In this document: piece by piece, positions 17,901 through 25,131 of the stretch
Position numbering within the stretch: the stretch's first letter is position 1
Layout of the letters: the number at the start of each line of letters is the position of its first letter
Assembly (NCBI RefSeq): GCF_030269545.1
Contig: NZ_BSTN01000002.1
Coordinates: forward strand, 310,001-374,000
Length of the DNA stretch: 64,000 nt
Origin: Actinomadura sp. NBRC 104425
Lineage (GTDB): Bacteria > Actinomycetota > Actinomycetes > Streptosporangiales > Streptosporangiaceae
Reading direction: 5' to 3'
Notes under the pieces: generated by a model
Seen by the model: only the letters and a program-made list of their open reading frames with translations
The model's database searches: none
Told to the model about the DNA's origin: nothing
Translations under genes and position numbers: made by a program

Positions 17901-20778
17901 CGACGGTGAGCCCGGCCGGGCCCCCGGTGTGGCGGACCCGGTCGGCCTCGTACGCCAGCCACGACGACAGGATCTCCCGGTACAGGTCCGCGGGGCTGAC
18001 GGTGTGGCGGGCGTGCGCGACCGCCCGCAGCCGCTCCTCGGGCAGGTCGGCGATGAAGCTCAGCATGCGCGGGTTGCTGGTCAGGCCCAGCAGCTCCTCC
18101 AGGCCCGCCAGGATGCGCAGCCGCTCGTCGGCCACGCGTTCGTCGCCGTAGCGGTTGACCAGGTACGCGCGGACCTGCGCGGGGGTGAAGTCCTCCAGGC
18201 TCAGCACCCGGCGGTGCGGCAGCACCCCCACCTTCTCGCCCAGCGCGGTGAACACCTGCGCCTGCGACTTGAAGTGCTGCGTGCGGCTCGCCACCACGAT
18301 CTTCGCCTTGTCCTGGGCGGCCTGCAGCAGCGTGTCCAGGTGGTCGGCGGCCTGGTCGTAGGTGACGCGGGTGACCAGCTCGTCGAACCCGTCGAACAGC
18401 AGCACGATGCGGCCCTGCCGCAGCATGTAGTGGAACGCCTTGAGGTCGATCAACTCCTCGCCGTGGTTGGCCAGGTGCGCGGCGACCAGGCCGTCCACCG
18501 AGTGCGCCTTGTCCAGCGCGCGCAGCTCGATGAGGATCGGGACGACGTGCGGCAGCTCCTCGGGGATGCGGCGGGCCAGCTCCCGCAGCGCGAACGTCTT
18601 ACCGCGCCCGAAGTCGCCGAGCAGCAGCAGGAACCGGCCGTGGTCGGCGGCCAGCAGGCGCAGCATCTCCTCGACGACGTCGTCGCGCACGGCGCTGCCC
18701 TCGGCGTCCGAGGGCGACCGGTCCAGCTCGCGGAAGCGCTGCGGCACGTACAGGGACGGCGGGTACAGGGGACCCGACGACAGCCGCGCCGTCTGGCCCG
18801 CCACGTACTCCGACAGGTCCAGCAGCCCCTGGAACTCGGTGAGGCTGCGCACGCGGATGCCGCGGCGGAGCGCGTCCTCGCGCAGCGACCGGGGCGGGGG
18901 CGGCCCCACGTAGACCAGCTCCGAGCCGTGGTCGGACCCGTCGGCGTGGACGTGCCGGACGAACGCGTCCACGTCCGCCTCCGTCACCTGCCCCACGTGC
19001 GCGCCGATGCGGTACTGGCGGACGAAGCCGTCCTCCAGGTGGGTGAGCAGCAGGTGCGGCGGGTCCTGGCCCCCGTCCGGGCGGGGCGCGGGCACCACGC
19101 GGCGGATCTGGGCGCGTTCGAACCGGGTCTCGCAGGCTTCGGCGATGCGGCCCAGCAGCCGCGCCGTGGGGTCGGGCGTGGGCTCGGCGTGCCCGTCGTC
19201 GACGGCCCGCTCGATCGGGGGGGTGGGGGCGGGCGGCGCGACCTGCGCGCGCAGCGGGGGGAACGTGCCGTCGACGCGGGCCCAGAACCGTTCCAGGCGT
19301 TCGGGGCCGCGCCGCTCCGCCTGGTCGGGGATCCAGCGTTCCAGGCCGTCGCGCCGTACGACGACGGTCTGGTGGCGGCCGGGGCCGAGCGCGGGCACGA
19401 CCGGCGCCTGGGACGGCATCAGCCCGATCGCGCCCAGTTCCGAGGGCGTCCCCTGGAAGAACAGGTTGACGTGGGCGCCCAGCAGGGAGTCGACGGTGCC
19501 CGGGTCGCGCAGGGCGTCCCGCTCCCCGGCGAGGGGGCTGTGCGCGACGGCACCCAGGCGCAGCCAGCCCTCGTCCTCGAAGTGCCGCAGCCGTTCGGTG
19601 AACCAGGCGGCCTGGGCGCGCCCCACCTCGCCGTAGCGGTCCTCCGGGCGGTGGGTGAGCGGCAGCGTCGAGTTGAGCCCGGCCACGACCACCTTCAGGT
19701 CGTTGACCGGGAACAGCGTCCAGGGCTGGGCGCTGTCGAAGATGAGGCTGTCCAGCCCCTGGTAGAAGTCCTTGAACAGCGCCGCGAAGTGCCGCCACTT
19801 GGGCCAGTACGGCGGCTGCGGCTCGATGTCGTCGGCCTCGCAGCTGGAGAAGTACGCCTGGCACGCCGCCCGGGTGACGTCGTGGGGGCCGGGCACGACC
19901 ACCACCCGCTGCGCCTCAAGGCCCAGCAGCGCCCGCAGGCTGGTCAGGAACGACAGCGCCTCGGCGAACTCCTTGCGGCTGCCCGAGTGGGTCAGGTCGC
20001 CCGTCACCACCAGCAGGTCGGGCCGCGGCACGCCCGCGTCGGCCAGCCGCGTCACATCGCTCCAGATGCGGTCCTGCAGTTCGGTGGCGGTGGTGGGCTC
20101 GTCCGGCTCGGCGAGGGTGCGCCCGAACCGGGGCCCGGACACGTGCAGCACGCTCAGCTGCTCGCGCGGCCCCGGGTCGTCGGCCCGGCCCGGGAAGGCG
20201 GGGGGCACGACGGGCGTGCGGCGCGCCGCGCGTTCGCCCGTGGGTTCGGGCAGCGCACCGCCGGGCGGCTGCGCGGAGGGCTCCTGGGACGCCCCCGGCG
20301 CGCCGGGGAAGGCCGGGCCGGAGTCCGGCCGCGCGTGCCCGGCCAGCGCCTCCTGGATGCGCCGCATCAGCAGCGCGCGCGCCTGCGCGGGGTCCTCCAC
20401 CCCGACCAGGTCCACGTAGGTGATGGTCGACAGCAGCCCGTCGATGTCGCAGTCCTCGATGCGCACCGTGACGAGCTTGCGCGCGGGGTCGTCGGGGTCG
20501 GCGCGCAACGCCGTCATCCACTCCCACCGCCCGTACCGCGACCGCAGGTAGTTGCGCGACAGCACCGCGATGACCACCTTGGCCTCCGACAGGCCGCGGT
20601 CCATGAAGTCGATGAAGTTGGTGCCGGGGACGAAGTCCCACGCCTGCATCATCGTGCGGTGCCCGGCCGTCTCCAGCTGCCAGGCGATCCACGCCGCCCA
20701 GCGCTCGTCGGCAGGGGAGTAACTGATGAAGAAGTCAGTCGGGCGATCCTGCATGGACGAGCCGGAAGGGGGTGTCAT
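14965..20778 (-). CDS. TIR - degenerate metallophosphoesterase - NACHT - pentapeptide - WD40 protein
   Basis: The 1937-residue protein has at least five parts. Residues 13-140 are a TIR domain (DFFISYSPADERW; helix C SRYGRWEW with Glu86, the position of the NADase glutamate). Residues 205-450 resemble a calcineurin-like phosphoesterase but lack several metal ligands. Residues 520-690 resemble the region that often precedes NACHT. NACHT spans about 715-1000, with Walker A LGDFGRGKT (about 720) and Walker B IVLLFDGFDEL (about 795). Pentapeptide repeats (A-D/N-L-x-x) cover about 1106-1206. About 15 WD40 blades cover 1243-1890, followed by a conserved C-terminal cap. This is a STAND-type sensor and effector layout; antiviral defence or programmed death by NAD loss is likely but unproven. 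The ATG is chosen because GATACT lies six bases upstream. Confidence 0.88.
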   Translation of the reverse strand: MTPPSGSSMQDRPTDFFISYSPADERWAAWIAWQLETAGHRTMMQAWDFVPGTNFIDFMDRGLSEAKVVIAVLSRNYLRSRYGRWEWMTALRADPDDPARKLVTVRIEDCDIDGLLSTITYVDLVGVEDPAQARALLMRRIQEALAGHARPDSGPAFPGAPGASQEPSAQPPGGALPEPTGERAARRTPVVPPAFPGRADDPGPREQLSVLHVSGPRFGRTLAEPDEPTTATELQDRIWSDVTRLADAGVPRPDLLVVTGDLTHSGSRKEFAEALSFLTSLRALLGLEAQRVVVVPGPHDVTRAACQAYFSSCEADDIEPQPPYWPKWRHFAALFKDFYQGLDSLIFDSAQPWTLFPVNDLKVVVAGLNSTLPLTHRPEDRYGEVGRAQAAWFTERLRHFEDEGWLRLGAVAHSPLAGERDALRDPGTVDSLLGAHVNLFFQGTPSELGAIGLMPSQAPVVPALGPGRHQTVVVRRDGLERWIPDQAERRGPERLERFWARVDGTFPPLRAQVAPPAPTPPIERAVDDGHAEPTPDPTARLLGRIAEACETRFERAQIRRVVPAPRPDGGQDPPHLLLTHLEDGFVRQYRIGAHVGQVTEADVDAFVRHVHADGSDHGSELVYVGPPPPRSLREDALRRGIRVRSLTEFQGLLDLSEYVAGQTARLSSGPLYPPSLYVPQRFRELDRSPSDAEGSAVRDDVVEEMLRLLAADHGRFLLLLGDFGRGKTFALRELARRIPEELPHVVPILIELRALDKAHSVDGLVAAHLANHGEELIDLKAFHYMLRQGRIVLLFDGFDELVTRVTYDQAADHLDTLLQAAQDKAKIVVASRTQHFKSQAQVFTALGEKVGVLPHRRVLSLEDFTPAQVRAYLVNRYGDERVADERLRILAGLEELLGLTSNPRMLSFIADLPEERLRAVAHARHTVSPADLYREILSSWLAYEADRVRHTGGPAGLTVEAMWQAVGTLALRLWETNESFLRLAELADVADTLTGLTEGRMSPHQVTHAVGAGSLLVRTDEGLFGFIHGSVVEWLVARHIADEFAKGAAPRALASRALSQLTVDFLCDLADTRACQEWAAGVLADASAGDVARSNAIKITTRLRTSARTDLRGARLAGEDLSYRDFQGVDLTGADLTDAQLVGADLSRAVLRDAALAGARLDGARLTGADLRGADLSRARLARADLRDAAVDGSRWTRAALIDANLPERIASAPELREAAIAPGRPVDLQVAPAGIGVPYGFHFATSRLPQPLAYSPGGSILAVGGEDGGVLVCDAVTGTPLRTLLGHRDRAYAVVFDTTGDLLATGSADGTIRLWDLATGRCTHTLTVHPEGVWPVVVGPPHPDGPHRGVLLAAGAADGTVRLWDCATGEKRHELPGHTAPIYTAVFDPAGTVMVTGDAGGVLRVWDLVTGRLQRTLTGHRGAVYRAVFHPGGSLLAAGDEAGVVRLWDIRTGEIRHELVGHTGRVYAVAFHPGGDLMVTGDTDRSVRLWRDGRLHRTLTGHGGAIYQATFSPDGGRLATADSAGTIRLWDPETGRLRVELAGHRGAVWPFAFRPDGSQLATSSNDGTARLWDAETGQCRAVLRGHGRRVTGVCFSPDGGLLASSGNDGLVRLWEPRTGRLVRELRGAADNLTSAAFNPAGAQLATATNDGGVHLWQAGTGVFERELNAETDHVWAQAFSPDGDVLATANDDDTVRLWYWTTGRETVNLADHRGRVRSIDFSPDGRLVATGCDDSLVRLWDARTGECVVTLRGHTDRVYRVQFDATGDTLVSAGNDGAAWLWDPHSGQARRVLTGHAGRLWCAAFHPSGTLLATAGDDLVVRLWDPRDGRTVHTLSGHTRRVWSLSFSPDGTLLASAGDDGAIILWDVSDPAAPARRVTLLGLPAGWAALAPSGDYKWEGDATSEFWYAIGMCRFEPGELDAYLPEVRRIPLDAEF

Positions 20779-20784
20779 GCGGCC

Positions 20785-20790
20785 AGTATC
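20785..20790 (-). promoter_or_regulatory. possible -10 hexamer of the TIR-NACHT-WD40 gene
   Basis: On the minus strand GATACT lies exactly six bases before the ATG at 20778, a weaker match to TANNNT than at other leaderless genes here. There is no ribosome site. Confidence 0.4.
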
Positions 20791-20899
20791 GCGCGCGCCG
20801 ACGGGCCCGCGCATCGCCGCAACGCCCGCGCCGTAGGGGCTGCGGCCCCCGGGGCCCGGCCGCCGCGGAGCGTGGGACGGGGTGCGCTGTTGTGGGATC

Positions 20900-22132
20900 A
20901 TGGCGGCCGTGGCCCCATCCAGCCAGACCATCAGGCGCGCTCTGGGCGCTCTCGGCGTGCTCGACTGGATCCGGATCGGCCTGCTGCTCCTGGGGCTGGT
21001 CTTCGTGGTCACCGGACTGCTGCCCAGCGCCGACGCCCGCGCCAGCATCGAACGCATCGCCCCCCTGCTGCTGTTCCTGTTCAGCGTCATCGTGCTGGCG
21101 GAACTGACCAAGGAGGCGGGGGTCTTCGACGCCATCGCCCTGGGCATGGCGCGGCTGGGGCGCGGCGCCTACCCGGCGCTGTTCCTGCTGTGCGTGGCGT
21201 TCGCCTCGGCCACCACCGTGTTCCTCAACCTGGACACCACCGCGGTGCTGCTCACCCCCGTCATGCTGGCGCTGGCCGCCAACGCGCGCATCGCGGCGCT
21301 GCCGCTGGCGATGACGACGGTGTGGCTGGCCAACACCGCCAGCCTGCTGCTGCCGGTGTCCAACCTGACGAACCTGCTGGCGGCCGACCGCGTCGCCCTG
21401 GAGACCCCCGAGTTCGCCGCCCGCATGTGGGCTCCGCAGCTGGCCGCGCTGGCGGTGACGATGACGCTGCTGTGGGTGTTCTACTGGCGGCGCCGGATGC
21501 GGGGCGCCGACCGTTACGAACCGCCGCCGCCCGCCCCCGTGCGCGACCGGGTGCTGTTCGCGGCGACGGGCGGGGCGTGCATGCTGTTCATCGGCTCGAT
21601 CCTCGCGGGGGTGCACACGGGGATCGCACTGGGTCTGGCCGCCACCGCCGCCGCCGTGGTCGCCGTGGCGGCGTTCGCCGTCCGCGCCCCCGCCGCGCTG
21701 CGGCCGTCCCTGATCCCCTGGCAGCTGATGGTGTTCGTCACCGGGCTGTTCCTGGTCGAGCCGACGCTGGAGCGGTTCGGGCTGGACGAGGTGATGCGCG
21801 GGCTCGTCGGCGCCGACGACGGCCTGGGCGGCGCGCTGCGGGCGGCCTTCGCCGGCGGCGGCCTGGCCAACGCCATCAACAACCTGCCCGCCTACGTGGC
21901 GGGCGAGTCGGCCGTCCCGGTGGCCAACCACGACCAGCTGCTGGCGCTGCTGATCGGCACGAACGTCGGCCCCGTCATCACGCCGTGGGGGTCGCTGGCG
22001 ACGCTGCTGTGGTTCGAGTGGTGCCGCCGGTGGGACGTGCGGGTGCCGATGGTGAAGTTCGTGGCGACCGGCGCGCTGCTGGCGGTGCTGGGGTGCGCCG
22101 CCGGTGTGGGCGTCCTGCTGCTCGCGCACTGA
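20900..22132 (+). CDS. SLC13/ArsB-superfamily permease
   Basis: From the ATG at 20900 the protein has 410 residues and about eleven hydrophobic helices. Two similar halves each carry the ion-transporter motif: FLNLDTTAVLLTPVM with NTASLLLPVSNLTN in the first half, and NNLPAYVAGE with LIGTNVGPVITPWGSL in the second. These match the ArsB/NhaD/CitM group of secondary transporters. The substrate could be arsenite, an organic anion or sodium; no ars genes are nearby. It is divergent from the TIR gene with 121 bases between, and ends ten bases before the convergent IMPase gene. A GTG at 20882 is an alternative start. Confidence 0.82.
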   Translation: MAAVAPSSQTIRRALGALGVLDWIRIGLLLLGLVFVVTGLLPSADARASIERIAPLLLFLFSVIVLAELTKEAGVFDAIALGMARLGRGAYPALFLLCVAFASATTVFLNLDTTAVLLTPVMLALAANARIAALPLAMTTVWLANTASLLLPVSNLTNLLAADRVALETPEFAARMWAPQLAALAVTMTLLWVFYWRRRMRGADRYEPPPPAPVRDRVLFAATGGACMLFIGSILAGVHTGIALGLAATAAAVVAVAAFAVRAPAALRPSLIPWQLMVFVTGLFLVEPTLERFGLDEVMRGLVGADDGLGGALRAAFAGGGLANAINNLPAYVAGESAVPVANHDQLLALLIGTNVGPVITPWGSLATLLWFEWCRRWDVRVPMVKFVATGALLAVLGCAAGVGVLLLAH

Positions 22133-22142
22133 CCCCTGGCGG

Positions 22143-23003
22143 TCACAGGCGCAGGCCGTTGACGGCGGTGGCGGCGGCGGTGGTCTCCAGGAGGCGGTCC
22201 AGCAGGTTCGCGCGGGCCGCCACGAAGCCGCGCTGCTCCGCGGGCAGGTCGATGTCGAGCTCGTAGGGGGAGCCGTCCAGGCCGCGCAGTTCCGCGCCCG
22301 CCTCGGCGGCCAGCAGCGCACCGGCGGGAAGGTCCACCATCTCGGGCCGGTAGCCGACGATGCCGTCGATGTCGCCGCGGGCCAGCATCACCCACGCCAC
22401 CAGCGGCGCCCACAGCTGCAGCAGGCGCCCGCACCCGGCCTCCAGCGACGTGCGCATGCTCAGCGCGACCGGGTCGCCCCGCCCCACCTCGTGGCCTTGC
22501 GTCCAGGCCAGGACGGGGTGCTCGACGCGGCCCGGGCCGTCCAGGCGCAGCCGCGCACCGTCCGGCCCGTGGGCGCCCTGGCCGCGCGCCGCCGACCACG
22601 TGCGCGCCGTGACGGGGTCGTGGACGACCCCCAGCACCGGAACCGACCCCCTGCACAGGGCCAGTCCCACCGCGTACACGGGCATGCCGATCGCGACGTT
22701 GTTCGTGCCGTCCAGCGGGTCCACCAGCCACACCATGCCGTCGCCGCCCTCCAGGACGCCCGACTCCTCGGCGATGATGCGGTGGCCCGGGTAGACGGCC
22801 CGCAGCCTGCGCAGGATCAGCTCCTCGGCCGCGGTGTCCAGGTCGGTGACCACGTCGCCGTGGTCGCCTTTCGCGCGCATCCGCAGCGGCTCGCACATGC
22901 GTGCGCGCAGCAGCGCCCCCGCCGCCTCGGCGGCGTCCACGGCGACCTGACGGGCCTGGACGAGGTCGACCGGATCGGCCTGGGCGGGGGGAGGGGTTTT
23001 CAT
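22143..23003 (-). CDS. inositol monophosphatase family protein
   Basis: The 286-residue protein shows the family metal sites in order: GDVVTDLD, IIAEESG (about 97-103), the signature WLVDPLDGTNNVAIG (about 112-126), and near the C-terminus EMVDLPAGALLAAEAGAEL, where the usual WD-x-A-A-G reads VD-L-P-A-G with the metal Asp kept. It should be a Mg-dependent phosphatase acting on a small phosphate ester such as inositol phosphate, histidinol phosphate or a 3'-phosphonucleotide. GGAGAGG lies five bases before the ATG. It is the last gene of a three-gene minus-strand group. Confidence 0.85.
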   Translation of the reverse strand: MKTPPPAQADPVDLVQARQVAVDAAEAAGALLRARMCEPLRMRAKGDHGDVVTDLDTAAEELILRRLRAVYPGHRIIAEESGVLEGGDGMVWLVDPLDGTNNVAIGMPVYAVGLALCRGSVPVLGVVHDPVTARTWSAARGQGAHGPDGARLRLDGPGRVEHPVLAWTQGHEVGRGDPVALSMRTSLEAGCGRLLQLWAPLVAWVMLARGDIDGIVGYRPEMVDLPAGALLAAEAGAELRGLDGSPYELDIDLPAEQRGFVAARANLLDRLLETTAAATAVNGLRL

Positions 23004-23030
23004 CGGACCTCTCCAATCGGGGGGCGGACG

Positions 23031-23858
23031 CTAGGGCCGCGCCGAGCGGCGCGGTGCCGGGGTGCCATCGGGCCCCGGACGGGGCGGGGCGGGTTCGGGG
23101 GACGTCTGGCGTGCGGCGCCCGCGCCGGTGCCCCCCGGACGGGCGGCGTCGGCGGCCGGGGCCCGGACGTAACGCGGCGGCAGCGAGTACTCGGCGGCGA
23201 TGCGCTGCGCCGAACGCAGGGCGGCGCGGGCGGCCTCGTCCGGGTCGCAGTTCGCCCGCCGCACCTGGTGCGTGGGCAGGTCGAGCGGGCCCAGGGACAG
23301 GTCGCCCCCGTCGGGGATCTGCCGGCCCAGCGCCACCGTGGCGGCGTCCGGCTCGCCCTCGATGACGGTGCTGTGGAACGCGCCCGCGGGCAGGCTGTAG
23401 GTCTCGCCGGTGCGGTGCGTGGCGGCGTCGCCGGGGGAGTACCGGACGGTGCGGCCGGTGGCGCGCAGCTCGTCCACGCCGCCGCGGCTCACCACTTCGA
23501 ACACCCGGTGCGTGGCCGGGTCCTCCTCGACGACGCGTGCCCGCATGTTCCGCACCTTTCCGTACAGGACGAAGCTGACCAGGTCCCAGCTGTGGCAGTG
23601 CACCAGCGACGTGGTCGACGGCGCGGGCGTGACCTGCGGGGACCAGATGTGCAGGCACACCCCCAGCTGGCCGCGCCGCTCCACGGGCAGGCACAGAAAG
23701 CCCAGCGGGTGCCGCACCGGGGCGATGGGGGACCGCCCTTGCGCGACGTCCACCAGGATGTCGCGCGCCCACGCGGGCAGCGACCCCGCCGCGGTGCCCG
23801 CGGCGATCTCGCCGTAGACGGCGCCGTAGACGCCGCCGTGCAGGTCCGGAAAGCGCAT
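23031..23858 (-). CDS. conserved protein with cupin-like features, function unknown
   Basis: The 275-residue product has no family I can name with certainty. A central part (about 90-190) is beta-rich and holds HCHSWDLVSFVLYGKV, FEVVSRGGVDEL, YSPGDAATHRTGETYSLPAGAFHST, a spacing of His, Glu and Gly that resembles a cupin barrel and could bind a metal. The last 40 residues are Pro/Arg-rich and probably disordered. The stop of the gene before it overlaps a GTG at 23867 in this frame with AAGGA nine bases upstream, so the true start may be three codons earlier than the ATG at 23858 chosen here. Coupling with the membrane protein before it is clear. Confidence 0.7.
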   Translation of the reverse strand: MRFPDLHGGVYGAVYGEIAAGTAAGSLPAWARDILVDVAQGRSPIAPVRHPLGFLCLPVERRGQLGVCLHIWSPQVTPAPSTTSLVHCHSWDLVSFVLYGKVRNMRARVVEEDPATHRVFEVVSRGGVDELRATGRTVRYSPGDAATHRTGETYSLPAGAFHSTVIEGEPDAATVALGRQIPDGGDLSLGPLDLPTHQVRRANCDPDEAARAALRSAQRIAAEYSLPPRYVRAPAADAARPGGTGAGAARQTSPEPAPPRPGPDGTPAPRRSARP

Positions 23859-23863
23859 CACCG

Positions 23864-24871
23864 TCACTCGTAGGGGTCCTTGGCGCGCAGCGCCTTGCGG
23901 ATGATGTCGATGACGTCGCGGTCGGTGTAGGAGCCCGGCAGTTCGATCCCGGTGACCTCGAACAGCTTGCGCGCCTCCTCGACGGTCGGCTCGTCGTCCA
24001 GCGGCGCCAGCCGGGCCTGCTCGACCGGCACCCGGCGCGCCTGGTCGAGGCTGGTCTGCAGCTCGGCGGCGCACCAGGCGTAGAAGAACTTGCCGCTGTC
24101 GACCACCAGCGCCTCGCCGCGCGGATCGTCCCGCGTGATCACCAGGCGGGACGCGGCCAGGTCGTAGCGCAGCGTCGTCATCGTCTGTGACAGGCCGATG
24201 TCGATGTCGAGCATGTTGAAGCGCTGCTTGTGCCAGCAGGCCGCCAGGATCGTGGCGTAGGCCTCCTTGCGGGTGCGGTCCAGCGTCCACGGCTCGCCCG
24301 TGGCGTCCGGCCGGTCCGACACCGACCGGCGGTGCCGCGCGTAGGACTCGCACACGGTCACGTTGGTGGGGTCGATGATCTCCAGCCGGACCAGCAGGGT
24401 GCGGCGCTCGCGGCGGGCCGCGGCCACGCACTCCGGCAGCGTCCGCGCCCGGATGTAGGTGCCGGTGCCGCCCTTGAAGAACCACCGGTCGGTGTCGCGG
24501 CGGGCCTCGGCGAGCACCTGCCCCACCTGCGCGCCGTCGATGACCCGCACCACCGCCGTCTCGTCCAGGGCGCGCTTGGTGTCGGACATGACGCCCTCGA
24601 AACGCTCGATCTGCGCCAGCCGCTCGCCCAGCTCTTCCAGGGTGGCCGAGGACGACCGCAGCGTGTCGCGGACCTCGGCCTCCACCGGGACGCGGCGGGC
24701 GCGGTCACGCAGCACCGAGGTGGCCAGCAGGCCGATCACCGCCAGGATCGCGCTGTCGGTCACCTCGTCCGGCACCCGCACGCCGAGGCCGATCACGGCG
24801 ACGGCGACGGCCAGCACCAGGGCGATGAGGGCGTCGGCGTTCTTCCCGAGCCAAAGCGCGAATCGCGTCAT
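23864..24871 (-). CDS. two-helix membrane protein with a large cytosolic domain, function unknown
   Basis: The 335-residue protein has two hydrophobic segments (about 12-31 and 40-54), a predicted coiled coil (about 60-105) and an alpha/beta cytosolic domain. The latter contains RWFFKGGTGTYIRARTLPEC and RLEIIDPTNVTVCESYARHR. I do not recognise it as a named family; the layout of two membrane helices plus a soluble domain resembles effector or sensor proteins in nucleotide-signalling systems, but no nucleotide cyclase is next to it. It is first in a three-gene group with the cupin-like and IMPase genes. No good ribosome site is seen before the ATG. Confidence 0.7.
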   Translation of the reverse strand: MTRFALWLGKNADALIALVLAVAVAVIGLGVRVPDEVTDSAILAVIGLLATSVLRDRARRVPVEAEVRDTLRSSSATLEELGERLAQIERFEGVMSDTKRALDETAVVRVIDGAQVGQVLAEARRDTDRWFFKGGTGTYIRARTLPECVAAARRERRTLLVRLEIIDPTNVTVCESYARHRRSVSDRPDATGEPWTLDRTRKEAYATILAACWHKQRFNMLDIDIGLSQTMTTLRYDLAASRLVITRDDPRGEALVVDSGKFFYAWCAAELQTSLDQARRVPVEQARLAPLDDEPTVEEARKLFEVTGIELPGSYTDRDVIDIIRKALRAKDPYE

Positions 24872-24997
24872 CGCAGCACAGTTCCCCGTCCATCGGCGGC
24901 GCCGTCATCGTAACCAGACCGCCACAGCGGGGCCACCGTCCCCGGCGCCCGATCGATGTGCCCGTAGGGCCGCGAGGAGGGCGGCCGCCCGGGGCCC

Positions 24998-25098
24998 GCC
25001 GGAAAAACCGGCGCCGGATCGTCCGCACAACGGGACCGCTTATTACGGATGTGCCGCCACACGCGCTGCGGTACCGCCGGAACGTCGTAAAAACGACG
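24998..25098. promoter_or_regulatory. two A-loop hairpins in the divergent region before the histidine kinase
   Basis: GCCGG-AAAAA-CCGGC lies at 24998-25012 and CGTCGT-AAAA-ACGACG at 25083-25098. The second covers the expected -35 zone of the kinase promoter, whose -10 TATAGG is at 25117-25122. They could be operators. The rest of the 24872-25131 gap shows nothing else I can name. Confidence 0.45.
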
Positions 25099-25116
25099 GG
25101 GCCGATCGACCTGGGC

Positions 25117-25122
25117 TATAGG
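25117..25122 (+). promoter_or_regulatory. -10 hexamer of the histidine kinase gene
   Basis: TATAGG lies nine bases before the ATG, predicting a leader of only two or three bases. Confidence 0.5.
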
Positions 25123-25131
25123 CTCGTCACC

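Noticed and set aside
16360..22266. A 1968-codon open frame on the plus strand across the TIR-WD40 gene and beyond
   Set aside because: It is opposite a gene with clear domains, is made of Gly/Val/Gln/Arg repeats and runs through three unrelated genes in the wrong frames.
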